Assembly: GCA_040219085.1 (NCBI GenBank)
Contig: JAVJTC010000029.1
Span: 124,001-188,000, forward strand
Reading direction: 5' to 3'
Origin: Acidimicrobiales bacterium
GTDB lineage: Bacteria > Actinomycetota > Acidimicrobiia > Acidimicrobiales > JAVJTC01
DNA: 64,000 nt
Shown: positions 16,571 to 24,799 of the stretch, one piece after another
Numbering within the stretch: the first letter of the stretch is position 1
Layout: every line of letters begins with the position of its first letter
Made by a program: the position numbers and the translations under genes
The notes under the pieces: model-generated
The model's input: only the letters and a program-made list of their open reading frames with translations
What the model was told of the DNA's origin: nothing
Database searches by the model: none

Positions 16571-17407
16571 CTAGAGACCCCGGCGGCCCGCCTCGCGGAT
16601 CATCGGCTCGTTGCCGGAGTAGCGCGGCGGCTCGGGGCGCGAGCCGATCGTGAATCCGGCGTCGGTCATCAGGCAGTGGCCCGACGTGTATCCGGACTCG
16701 TCACTGGCGAGCCACAGCGCGGCGTTCGCGACGTCGGACGCGAGCCCGGGGCGACCCTTGAGCGGGGACGTCTCCTTGAGTTCCTCGACGACGGCGTCGA
16801 TGGCGTCGGGATCGCCGAAGTGGCCCTGGGCCACCATCGGCGTGGCCATCGAGTGCGGTCCGATGCAGTTGACCCGGATCCCCCAGCTGCCGACCTCGGC
16901 CGCGACGCTCTTGGTGAGGCCGACGACACCGTGCTTCGCAGCGGTGTAGGCGTGCGGTCCGAGTCCGCCCATCACACCGGCGGTGCTGGTCATCGACACG
17001 ATCGAGCCGCGCTCGCGGGGCTTCATGACCCGGGTGGCGTGCTTCATGCCGAGGAACACGCCGTCGAGGAGGATGGCGAGCGTCGCACGCCACTCGTCGA
17101 ACGGGGTTGCCTCCACCAGGCCGACCGCGCCGATGATCCCGGCGTTGTTGAACATCACGTCGAGTTGGCCGAACTCGTCGACCGCCGTGTCCACCAGGCC
17201 TGCGATGTCGTCCTCAGAGGTCACGTCACAGTGCACGCCGCGCGCCGCGTCGCCGATGTCGGCCACCACAGCCGCGAGTCGATCGTCCTGGATGTCACCG
17301 AGCACGACCTTCGCCCCCTCGGCCACGAAGAGGCGCGCCGTCTCGGCGCCGAAACCGCTCGCACCGCCGGTGATGGCCGCGACGCGACCCTCGAGTCGTC
17401 CAGTCAT
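16571..17407 (-). CDS. SDR family oxidoreductase
   Basis: SDR of 278 residues with TGGASGFG (13-20), NNAG (87-90), Tyr154 and Lys158 (YTAAK). The usual VDGG is replaced by TDAG (CLMTDAGFTIG). It is the last gene of the operon that includes the thiolase, acyl-CoA ligase, DUF35 and duplicated unknown protein. A close paralogue of equal length lies at 26644-27480 and shares the TDAG ending. The start ATG at 17407 is preceded by CAGGGGGA on its strand (17412-17419). Confidence 0.88.
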   Translation of the reverse strand: MTGRLEGRVAAITGGASGFGAETARLFVAEGAKVVLGDIQDDRLAAVVADIGDAARGVHCDVTSEDDIAGLVDTAVDEFGQLDVMFNNAGIIGAVGLVEATPFDEWRATLAILLDGVFLGMKHATRVMKPRERGSIVSMTSTAGVMGGLGPHAYTAAKHGVVGLTKSVAAEVGSWGIRVNCIGPHSMATPMVAQGHFGDPDAIDAVVEELKETSPLKGRPGLASDVANAALWLASDESGYTSGHCLMTDAGFTIGSRPEPPRYSGNEPMIREAGRRGL

Positions 17408-17429
17408 GATCTCCCCCTGTGATGGATGC

Positions 17430-18599
17430 TCAGCGCCGGTCGGCGCCCAGCAGAACAGCGTTGTGGTACTGCGCACCCGATCCCGCACCGCTCGCGAACA
17501 CGGTCTCGGCGCCCGGCACCTGACCAGGACCCGCGATGCCGCGGATCTGGCGCACCGCCTCGACGAGCTTGAGCGTCGGTCCGCCCCAGCCGATGTGGCT
17601 GTAGCTCATGAGGCCGCCATCGGTGTTGGTCGGGTGACGACCGTCGAGACCGATCCCGGCCTCGGCCACGTAGTCCACCCCCTCGCCCTCGCCGCACAGC
17701 CCGAGCATCTCGAACTGGCGGACGACCTCGTAGGTGTTGATGTCGTAGAGCTCGAAGACGTCCACGTCGGCCGCCGTCATGCCGGCCATGGCGAACGTCC
17801 GGCCATATGCATCGGCCCCCACGGTGTTGATCTCGTCGTAGCGCGGCGGGTTCACGTACTGCTGGCGGTACCAGTCGGCGCCACCGCCGAGCACGACCGC
17901 AGGCGGGTTCGGGCAGTCCCGCGCCCGCTCGAGGCTCGTCACGACGATCGCCGCGGCGCCCTCCGATGCGAGACACAGGTCCAGCAGGTGGAAGGGCTCA
18001 GCGATCAGCGGTGAGGCGAGAACGTCGGCGGCGCTGAAGGGCCCCCGGCCCGTCATGACGGCGTCGGGGTTGGCCGAACCGTGGTTGCGGATGGTGGCCG
18101 CGATGTCGGCCATCGCGGTTCGGTCGGGATCGAAGCGGTCGAGGTAGACCTGTGCGACGAGGCCGAACTGCGCCTGGGTCAGCGAACCCCAGATCGACAC
18201 GAACTCGTTGTCGGGTCGGGTGTAGCCGGCGACGGCACGCCCGGACCGGATACCTGCCTGGCCGCCGAACACCACGGCCACCTCGCACTGCCCGGCGAGG
18301 ATCGCGCCCGCTGCGTCGAGCAGCCCGGGGATCCCCTGGGGATAGGTGTCGCCGATCCAGCGGGCGCCCTGTCCGAACACGTTGGTCCAGTCCCATGCGC
18401 CCGGCTCGAACACGGTGCCGCCCGGACCGGGCCAGCGGGCGACGATGCCGTCCACATCGGCGACGGTCATGCCGGCGTCGGCCAGTGCGGCGAGCGCGGC
18501 ATGCAGGCAGATCTCGCCGGTCCCCATCTCGATGGACTTGGCCTGCTCGGTGGTCGCCATCCCCGCGATGGCGATGGACTGCAGCGGGTGATCGGTCAC
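17430..18599 (-). CDS. Thiolase-like lipid-transfer protein
   Basis: Thiolase-superfamily protein of 389 residues of the SCP2/lipid-transfer type. Recognisable parts are the N-terminal IAIAGMATTEQAKS, a DLCLASEGAAAIVVTS segment around the central active-site region, FELYDINTYEV and a C-terminal GGLMSYSHIGWGGP. Such proteins pair with DUF35 partners and can act as retro-aldol lyases on acyl-CoA side chains (Ltp2/ChsH2-like) instead of as thiolases. The DUF35 gene two positions upstream in the operon fits this. GTG 18599 begins one base after the ligase stop; ATG 18620 is an alternative. Confidence 0.85.
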   Translation of the reverse strand: MTDHPLQSIAIAGMATTEQAKSIEMGTGEICLHAALAALADAGMTVADVDGIVARWPGPGGTVFEPGAWDWTNVFGQGARWIGDTYPQGIPGLLDAAGAILAGQCEVAVVFGGQAGIRSGRAVAGYTRPDNEFVSIWGSLTQAQFGLVAQVYLDRFDPDRTAMADIAATIRNHGSANPDAVMTGRGPFSAADVLASPLIAEPFHLLDLCLASEGAAAIVVTSLERARDCPNPPAVVLGGGADWYRQQYVNPPRYDEINTVGADAYGRTFAMAGMTAADVDVFELYDINTYEVVRQFEMLGLCGEGEGVDYVAEAGIGLDGRHPTNTDGGLMSYSHIGWGGPTLKLVEAVRQIRGIAGPGQVPGAETVFASGAGSGAQYHNAVLLGADRR

Positions 18600-18600
18600 G

Positions 18601-20169
18601 TCAGACCCGACGCCCTTCACCCCAGTAGGCGTCCTTCAGCGTCTTCTTCTCGATCTTGCCGACCGCGTTCTTCGGCAACTCGTCGAGGAACTCGACGCGC
18701 TCGGGAACCTTGATCGACGTCAGCTCGGACTCCTTGCACCAGCCGATGAGCTCCTCAGCAGTCGCCTCGGCGCCGTCCTTGAGCGACACGGCGGCGAGGA
18801 TCGCCTCGCCCCACTCGGGGTCGGGAATCCCGATGACCGACGCCTCCAGTACCGCGGGGTGGCGGTACAGGACGTTCTCGATCTCGGTCGGTGCGATGTT
18901 GAGGCCACCGCGGATGATGAGGTTCTTGATGCGGTCGACGATGTAGATGAAGCCCTCGGCGTCCACCTCGGCGACGTCGCCGGAGTGCATCCAGCCGTCG
19001 ATGAGGGCCTCGCCGGTCCGCTCGGGATCCCGGTAGTAGCCCTTCATGACGTGGGGGCCACCGAAGATGACCTCGCCGCGTTCACCCTGGGCGACGTCGT
19101 CGCCGTCCTCGTCCACCACGCGTACATCCACCGCGTACGACGGCTGGCCGCAGGACCCGAGGAGCTCGCGGCGCTCGCTGAGCCCCTTGACGTGGTCCTC
19201 CTTGCGCAGGATGGTCCCGATCGACGCGATCTCGGCCATCCCGTAGAGCTGGTTGAAGATCGCCCCGTACCGGTCGACGAGCTCGCCGAGGCGTTCGGGG
19301 GAGATCGGCGACGAGCCGTAGCCGAGCGTGACGAGCCCGGACAGGAGATGGTCGTCGGTGCGGGGCAGCCGGTCGAGCAGGCGCATCAGCTGGGTCGGCA
19401 CCAGGAACGAGTGGGTGATCCCGAGGTGGTCGACCGCCTTCGCGTACCCGACGGGCTCGAAGCTGCGGCTGTCCCGGAACGCCATCGAGGCGCCGATCAT
19501 CAGGCACGGGACGATCGTTATGTTCACCGACGAGTTGTGCGGGATCTGGATCAGGTAGCGGCTGTCGGCGTCGATCTGGTACTCGAGGCAGGCGACCGTC
19601 GCGTGCTGCAGTGACCGCGCGTGATCGAAGAGGACCCCCTTGGGTCGCCCGGTGGTGCCGCTGGTGTAGACGATGCAGAAGTCGTCGGTGTGGCGGGTGG
19701 TGTGCAGTGTCGGCGGTGCCAGCGGAGAGCTGGCGGCGACCAGATCGGCGTACGCCGCGGTGTCGATGTCGAGAACCGGCACGTCGTGTTCGGCGCCCAC
19801 CTTGTTCGCGGCCTCCAAGTGTTCGGTGTCACACAGAACCAGCGACGGTTCCGCGTTCTCGAACACCTGGGACATCTCGACGTCGCCGAGGCGGAAGTTC
19901 AACCCGACGTAGACGGCGCCGGCCTTGGTGACGCCGCCGAGCACCTCGACGACCTCGGGCCGGTTGGCGATGAGCAGGGCGACGCGGTCGCCCGGCTCGA
20001 TCCCGCGCTCAGAGATCAGCGCGTTGGCGAGTCGGTTGGTGCGCTCGTCGAGCTCGGCGTAGGTGACGTCGTGGCCGCCCTCGCCGTTCTCGTCGGCGCC
20101 GACGCCGATCAGCGCCGGGGCGTCGGGCGTGCGGGCGGCATTGCGGGTGAAGGCGAGACCGACGTTCAT
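18601..20169 (-). CDS. Acyl-CoA ligase (AMP-forming)
   Basis: Adenylate-forming ligase of 522 residues. The P-loop-like motif YTSGTTGRPKG is at 168-178, followed by YGMAE, HSGDVAEVD, DRIKNLIIRGG and the C-terminal catalytic Lys505 (AVGKIEKK). It activates a carboxylic acid as acyl-AMP and transfers it to CoA. It overlaps DUF35 by ATGA and abuts the thiolase, so it most likely supplies their CoA-ester substrate. The chain or ring specificity cannot be read from the motifs. Confidence 0.92.
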   Translation of the reverse strand: MNVGLAFTRNAARTPDAPALIGVGADENGEGGHDVTYAELDERTNRLANALISERGIEPGDRVALLIANRPEVVEVLGGVTKAGAVYVGLNFRLGDVEMSQVFENAEPSLVLCDTEHLEAANKVGAEHDVPVLDIDTAAYADLVAASSPLAPPTLHTTRHTDDFCIVYTSGTTGRPKGVLFDHARSLQHATVACLEYQIDADSRYLIQIPHNSSVNITIVPCLMIGASMAFRDSRSFEPVGYAKAVDHLGITHSFLVPTQLMRLLDRLPRTDDHLLSGLVTLGYGSSPISPERLGELVDRYGAIFNQLYGMAEIASIGTILRKEDHVKGLSERRELLGSCGQPSYAVDVRVVDEDGDDVAQGERGEVIFGGPHVMKGYYRDPERTGEALIDGWMHSGDVAEVDAEGFIYIVDRIKNLIIRGGLNIAPTEIENVLYRHPAVLEASVIGIPDPEWGEAILAAVSLKDGAEATAEELIGWCKESELTSIKVPERVEFLDELPKNAVGKIEKKTLKDAYWGEGRRV

Positions 20170-20600
20170 CGGGTGTCCTCCTCGGGGGACTCGGAGACTG
20201 ATGGGGCGGAAGGTGCGAACGCGGGGAGCCGTGCGCCGTCGGGGCCGGTGACGAAGCGGACCTCGACCTCCATGCCGATGACGACCTCGGACGGATCGAC
20301 GTCGACGATCCAGGTCATGAGGTGCCATCCCTCGGCGACGTCGACGATCGCGATGACGTAGGGGGCCTCGAACGCCTCGTCGGGCGGGCGGTGCACGACC
20401 GAATGGCTGTAGACGACGCCGCGTCCCGAGCTCGGCTGGTAGGTCCAGTCGGTGCTCTGACAGTGCGGACAGGCGATCTGGGGGACGAAGAAAGAGCTCC
20501 CGCATGCGCCACAGACGGGACGCACGAGTTCACCGCGGTCGACCGCCGCCCAGAACTCACCGGTGAGCGGGCGCTCGACCCTCTCGAGGGTGTCGGTCAC
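20166..20600 (-). CDS. DUF35 Zn-ribbon/OB-fold acyl-CoA-binding protein
   Basis: Protein of 144 residues. The N-terminal rubredoxin-like zinc ribbon has Cys30, Cys33, Cys44 and Cys47, followed by an OB-fold with GRGVVYSHSVVH and APYVIAIVDV. Proteins of this type form complexes with thiolase-fold or hydratase partners and bind the CoA moiety. It lies in the same operon as a lipid-transfer-type thiolase, its probable partner. GTG start overlaps the upstream stop (GTGA), and its own stop overlaps the ligase start (ATGA). Confidence 0.9.
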   Translation of the reverse strand: MTDTLERVERPLTGEFWAAVDRGELVRPVCGACGSSFFVPQIACPHCQSTDWTYQPSSGRGVVYSHSVVHRPPDEAFEAPYVIAIVDVAEGWHLMTWIVDVDPSEVVIGMEVEVRFVTGPDGARLPAFAPSAPSVSESPEEDTR

Positions 20601-21469
20601 GACTCCTCGAACAGCAGCAGCGCCATCGCCGCCTCGGCGACCGGCTGGCCGACCTCGACGCCGCGGTCACGGGCCATCTGGTTGCAGGCGCTGATCTTGC
20701 CCTGGGAGTAGGCCTTGAACGCGTCGCCGACCGGTGCGGTCCACGCGTCGAAGGATCCGCCGGCAAGCTCGCCCTCGATGATGTCGAGACCCGAGACGCC
20801 GGCCCGGTTCTTGGACATGCCGCCGTCGGAGCACACGAATCCGTGGGGCGAGACCTCGCGCAGGAAGGTGGCGCCGCTGCGACCCGTATGACCGGCGGTC
20901 ACGAGAACGTTGCGCTCGTCGCCGGGCAGGGCGAACACGATCGAATCGGTGACGACGAGCTCGCGGCCCGTCGGCGAGGTGTGCATGACCTCGCGCCGGA
21001 TCTTTGTCCCCTCGTCGATGTCGCCGCTCGGATCGTTCTGCAGGAGGATGAGCGCCGCTTCGCGCACCGACATCCCCTCGTGGACGCCGGCACGTTCCGC
21101 GTAGACGTTGACTCGGCTGATGACGCCCTCTTCGTACTGGTCCTGGCCGTTGCCCAGCTCAGCCGAGTCGCCTGAAGCGGTGGCTGCCGGGATACCCAGC
21201 GCCTCGAGGTACCAGAGGCCGGCGATACCGGCGCCGTCGTAGCCGACGGAGCCGTCGTGGCCGATGATCGCCCGCGGCCGGTGCGGCGCCATCAGCCGTG
21301 CCGGGAGCACCCCGGTGTAGCTCGCGGCCACGACGACGTCGTTGCCGCGGTTGCGGGCGTCGACGTAGCGCGCCGAGTCCATCGTGATGATGCGCCGCTC
21401 ACCTTCGCTGTGGACCACCTCCTGTGGGTGGTCCGCTTCGTTCGCGAGCAGTGGTGCCTCTTCGGCCAT
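20597..21469 (-). CDS. Conserved protein of unknown function with internal duplication
   Basis: Protein of 290 residues that I cannot assign to a named family. It consists of two related halves of about 100 residues each. Both start with a DS motif (MDSARYVD and TDSIVFAL), then a strand plus TG (VVVAASYTG and VLVTAGHTG), a DG turn (GHDGSVGYDGAGI and CSDGGMSKNRAGV), G(L)xxLE-like helix, a YxxGxIS motif with N, and GVxxGxxVxEAAxxLL. No signal peptide or membrane segment is seen. It is the first gene of the operon with DUF35, ligase, thiolase and SDR, so a role in the same CoA-ester pathway is likely. CAGGGGGA precedes the ATG (21476-21483 on the minus strand). Confidence 0.75.
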   Translation of the reverse strand: MAEEAPLLANEADHPQEVVHSEGERRIITMDSARYVDARNRGNDVVVAASYTGVLPARLMAPHRPRAIIGHDGSVGYDGAGIAGLWYLEALGIPAATASGDSAELGNGQDQYEEGVISRVNVYAERAGVHEGMSVREAALILLQNDPSGDIDEGTKIRREVMHTSPTGRELVVTDSIVFALPGDERNVLVTAGHTGRSGATFLREVSPHGFVCSDGGMSKNRAGVSGLDIIEGELAGGSFDAWTAPVGDAFKAYSQGKISACNQMARDRGVEVGQPVAEAAMALLLFEES

Positions 21470-21647
21470 TCGATTTCCCCCTGGTTCCCTGACGGCGCCC
21501 GCCGCCGGATCAGCCACACCATACGCGCGCGACGACGCGCGATTCGAAGGCGGCTCTGCGAGAGCCGCCGGGACGCATGTGCAGCGGATCGGGCCGGATG
21601 GCAGACTCAGGGCAGCACCGACACATTCGCATTCCAGGGGGGACACC

Positions 21648-22460
21648 ATGGGCAAGCTGGCCGTCGAAGGCGATCGCGCGATCCACTTCGAGCACTATCC
21701 GGGCGAAGGGCGGCCGGTCATCTTGTCGCACGGCTGGGGCGAGAGCTGCCGCACCTGGGACACGACGCTGCCCGCACTGCTGGACAACGGCAACGAGGTC
21801 GTCATGTACGACCACCGCTGCTGCGGGTCCTCCGACAAGGACTTCCGTGACGTCTCGATCGATGCGCTCGGTTCCGACATCGTGGCCCTCGTCGACCACC
21901 TCGGTCTCAGCGGCGTGGTCCTCAACGGCTGGTCGCTCGGTGGCGCCGTCGTCGTGGACGCGGCGTCCAAGCTCGGCGACCGCTGCGCCGGCGTGATCTC
22001 CACGTGTGGCGCCACACCCCGCTACACCCAGGCCGACGGCTTCCCCCACGGCGGCACCGACGAGATCGTCGGGCAGACCGTCGATGCGTTGCGCAACGAC
22101 CGTGCGAGCTTCCTGCACGGCCTGTACTTCGGGGCCGTCTTCCACAACGAGTCGGTCACCGAACAGGTCAAGACGTTCTGCTGGCTCGAGGGGCTCAAGG
22201 CATCGCCTATGGCGGACCCGTCGCTGCGCTCACTCGGTGAGCTGGACCAGCGCGAGATGCTGGCCTCGCTGCAGACGCCGGTCCTGGTGACCATCGGCGC
22301 GCACGACGCGGTCGTGGATCCGGGCATCACCCGGGCGGCTGCCGAGATGGCACCCAACGGCACCGGCGTGGAGTTCGCCGACAGCGGCCACGCGCCACAC
22401 ATGGAAGAGCCCGACAAGTACCGCTCCGAGATCGTCTCGTTCATCAACGGCCTGGGCTGA
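21648..22460 (+). CDS. Alpha/beta hydrolase
   Basis: Serine hydrolase-fold protein of 270 residues. HGWG (28-31) forms the oxyanion region, the nucleophile Ser96 is in GWSLGG, and Asp220 (GAHDAVVD) and His248 (SGHAPHMEEP) complete the triad. Close relatives include esterases, haloperoxidase-like enzymes and C-C bond hydrolases; these motifs do not separate them. It starts a two-gene unit with an LLM oxidoreductase five bases downstream, which could form an ester by Baeyer-Villiger chemistry for this enzyme to cleave. CAGGGGGGA at 21635-21643 supports the start. Confidence 0.87.
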   Translation: MGKLAVEGDRAIHFEHYPGEGRPVILSHGWGESCRTWDTTLPALLDNGNEVVMYDHRCCGSSDKDFRDVSIDALGSDIVALVDHLGLSGVVLNGWSLGGAVVVDAASKLGDRCAGVISTCGATPRYTQADGFPHGGTDEIVGQTVDALRNDRASFLHGLYFGAVFHNESVTEQVKTFCWLEGLKASPMADPSLRSLGELDQREMLASLQTPVLVTIGAHDAVVDPGITRAAAEMAPNGTGVEFADSGHAPHMEEPDKYRSEIVSFINGLG

Positions 22461-22465
22461 GCGAC

Positions 22466-23470
22466 ATGGCACGAGATCTCAACTTCGGAATCTGGTACGA
22501 CCTGCGCAACCCCGACCCCTGGGCCATCCCGTTCGGCGACCTCTACAGCGGGGTCCTGGATCAGATCGCATGGGCCGAGGGCCAGGGCTTCGGCTCGGTC
22601 TGGCTGACCGAGCACCACTTCATCCCCGACGGCTACACCCCGTCCCCGCTCGTCATCGCCGCGGCGATCGGTGAGCGGACCCGGTCGATGCGCATCGGCA
22701 CCAACCTGATGTTGATGCCCCTGCACGACCCCGTCCGTCTCGCCGAGGACGCTGCGACCCTGTCGCTGCTCACCGGCGGACGTTTCGATCTCGGCCTGGG
22801 CCTCGGCTACCGCCAGATCGAGTTCGACGAGTTCGGCCGGAGCCTGAAGAACCGACCGAGCCTCCTCGAAGAGGGCGTCGAGGTCCTGCGGCGCGCCTGG
22901 ACCGGTGAGCCGATCAACTTCTCGGGCAAGCGGTTCCAGGTCGGTGACGTGGCGGTGACGCCGGTGCCGGAGGTGACCCCGAAGATCTTCATCGGCGGCA
23001 TGGCGGAGCCGGCCATCCAGCGGGCGGCCCGGATCGGCGACGGTTTCCTGTCGACGGGCGGCATCGGCCAGGACGTGTACGTCGCTGCGCTGGAGGCAGA
23101 GGGACGCGCCGGGGTGATCTGCGCCGGCAACTGGGCGATCGTGGCCGAGGATCCCGAGGCCGAGGCGGCCAAGGTCGGCGACCATGTGCTCTACCAGATC
23201 AACGAGTACGTCAAGTGGGGAGCGTTCGGGCCCCCGGAGCAGATCCCGCAGTTCCCCGACGCGCCGAGCGCCATCGAGAACGGCCTCTACGAACTGTGGG
23301 ATGCCGACGCGGCCGTCGAGAACCTCACGGCCATGCTCCAGCAGTTTCCCCAGGTGGTCGACGTGCACTTCTGGGCGAAGTTCCCGGGCGAGCCGATCGA
23401 CTCGGGCACCGCCCGTCTCGCCTACCTCGCAGAGAACGTCCTGCCCCGCGTGCGGGCCAACCTGGGCTGA
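22466..23470 (+). CDS. LLM class flavin-dependent oxidoreductase
   Basis: Bacterial-luciferase-like TIM-barrel monooxygenase or dehydrogenase of 334 residues. Landmarks are SVWLTEHHF near strand 2, RIGTNLMLMPLHDPVRLAEDAATL, and GGRFDLGLGLGYRQIEFDEFG. The family uses FMN or F420; the sequence alone does not decide which. It follows an alpha/beta hydrolase by five bases. The stop codon lies in a 15-base tandem repeat (23467-23505). Confidence 0.9.
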   Translation: MARDLNFGIWYDLRNPDPWAIPFGDLYSGVLDQIAWAEGQGFGSVWLTEHHFIPDGYTPSPLVIAAAIGERTRSMRIGTNLMLMPLHDPVRLAEDAATLSLLTGGRFDLGLGLGYRQIEFDEFGRSLKNRPSLLEEGVEVLRRAWTGEPINFSGKRFQVGDVAVTPVPEVTPKIFIGGMAEPAIQRAARIGDGFLSTGGIGQDVYVAALEAEGRAGVICAGNWAIVAEDPEAEAAKVGDHVLYQINEYVKWGAFGPPEQIPQFPDAPSAIENGLYELWDADAAVENLTAMLQQFPQVVDVHFWAKFPGEPIDSGTARLAYLAENVLPRVRANLG

Positions 23471-23505
23471 TCACGGCTGGACTGATCACGGCTGGACTGA
23501 TCACG
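23467..23505 (+). repeat. Fifteen-base tandem repeat spanning a stop codon
   Basis: CTGATCACGGCTGGA occurs 2.6 times in direct tandem, the first copy containing the stop of the LLM gene. Function, if any, is unknown; replication slippage is the simplest origin. Confidence 0.9.
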
Positions 23506-23546
23506 AACGGGGCGGCCGCCGGGCGGCCCCGGATCGACGAGGAACC

Positions 23547-23584
23547 ACGACAGCATGGTTGGGGCCTCCCGGCCATGCTGTCGT
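23547..23584. promoter_or_regulatory. Perfect 12-bp inverted repeat upstream of an LLM gene
   Basis: ACGACAGCATGG (23547-23558) is repeated inverted at 23573-23584 with a 14-base loop. It ends at the probable -10 box TACCCT (23584-23589) of the gene at 23625. It could be a terminator of the upstream gene or an operator. Confidence 0.55.
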
Positions 23585-23624
23585 ACCCTCCGGGTGGGTT
23601 CGCACGACCAGGAGGGCCCCACGG

Positions 23625-24728
23625 GTGAAATTCGGTCTGTTCTACGTTCTCGAGTCTCCTGACGGCGACTACCAGCGCGCCTACAGCGAGATGTTCGGGC
23701 AGATCGAGTACGCCGAAGAACTCGGGTTCGACTCCGTCTGGCTCGCCGAGCACCACGGCAGCCCGTACGGGTCGATGCCCTCGGGCGCGGTCGCCGCCGC
23801 GGCCGTCGCGAAGATCACCGAGCGGATGCGCATCGGGATGGCGGTTGCGATCCTGCCGTTCAACAACCCGGTCCGCACCGCCGAGGACTACGCGATGGTG
23901 GACGTGATCTCCGGCGGTCGCCTCGACATGGGCGTCGGTCGGGGTTACCAGCCGATGGAGTTCAGGAACCTCGGCCTCGCGGACAAGCAACAGCACAGCC
24001 GCGAGATCTTCAGGGAGTCCCTCGACGTCCTCATCGGCCTCTGGGAGAACGAGCGGTTCTCCTACCAGGGGAAGTGGTACCAACTCGACGACGTGTCGAT
24101 AGCGCCGCGGCCCGTGCAGCAGCCCCGCCCGCCGATCACCATCGCGGCCATCTCGCCGTCCACATTCGAACTCGTCGACCGCTACGACCTCAACGTCATG
24201 GTCACCCCGACGCTCATGGACCTCCCGACGCTGAAGGGCTTCGTTCTCGCCGCGAAGAAACGGCTGATCGCAAACGGGCGGACCCCGGAGAGTCTCAACT
24301 TCCCGCTCAACTGGCAGATGCACCTGGCTGAGACGTCCGAGGAGGCCTTCGCCCGGCCGGCCGAGGCACTCGACTGGTACTTCGACCTGGTCATGGACGT
24401 CGTCCCCAAGGGTGCCAGTGCCCCGAAGGGCTACGAGTTCATGCGCGACACCGCCGCCGAGTTCGAGGAGAGGGGCGGGGTGGACATCCGCGCCCTCAAC
24501 GACAGCGGAATCATCATGTTGGGCACACCCGCCGAGGCGATCGCCAAGCTCGCCGAGCTACGCGACGACATCGGCCAGCAGGAGGTGTTCTGCTGGATGC
24601 GGATCGGCGGTCTCTCCGATGCCAAGGTGAGGGCGTCGATGAAACTCTTCGCCGAAGAGGTCCTGCCACGCTTCGCCGGGGAAGAGATCGTGGTCCCGGC
24701 GGAACTCGAGGGCGCCGTCCCGAGCTGA
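23625..24728 (+). CDS. LLM class flavin-dependent oxidoreductase
   Basis: Bacterial-luciferase-like oxidoreductase of 367 residues. The N-terminus is KFGLFYVLE, then SVWLAEHHGSPYGSMPS, RIGMAVAILPFNNPVRTAEDYAMVD and GGRLDMGVGRGYQPMEF, typical of alkane-monooxygenase-like LLM proteins. GTG at 23625 is preceded by AGGAGGG (23610-23616) at eight bases. It is separated from the previous LLM gene by repeats and a hairpin, so it is probably transcribed from its own promoter. Substrate unknown. Confidence 0.9.
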   Translation: MKFGLFYVLESPDGDYQRAYSEMFGQIEYAEELGFDSVWLAEHHGSPYGSMPSGAVAAAAVAKITERMRIGMAVAILPFNNPVRTAEDYAMVDVISGGRLDMGVGRGYQPMEFRNLGLADKQQHSREIFRESLDVLIGLWENERFSYQGKWYQLDDVSIAPRPVQQPRPPITIAAISPSTFELVDRYDLNVMVTPTLMDLPTLKGFVLAAKKRLIANGRTPESLNFPLNWQMHLAETSEEAFARPAEALDWYFDLVMDVVPKGASAPKGYEFMRDTAAEFEERGGVDIRALNDSGIIMLGTPAEAIAKLAELRDDIGQQEVFCWMRIGGLSDAKVRASMKLFAEEVLPRFAGEEIVVPAELEGAVPS

Positions 24729-24799
24729 CCGGGACGGCCCGGGTCCCGTGACCGCAGCCTCAGGCATCCGCCGGTCGCGACCGTGACGAAGGTGCGGGA

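Noticed and set aside
23467-23505. Direct repeats that might suggest a CRISPR array
   Set aside because: The copies are contiguous with no spacers, the unit is only 15 bases, and no cas genes are present. The same applies to the repeats at 27630, 50921 and 11715.
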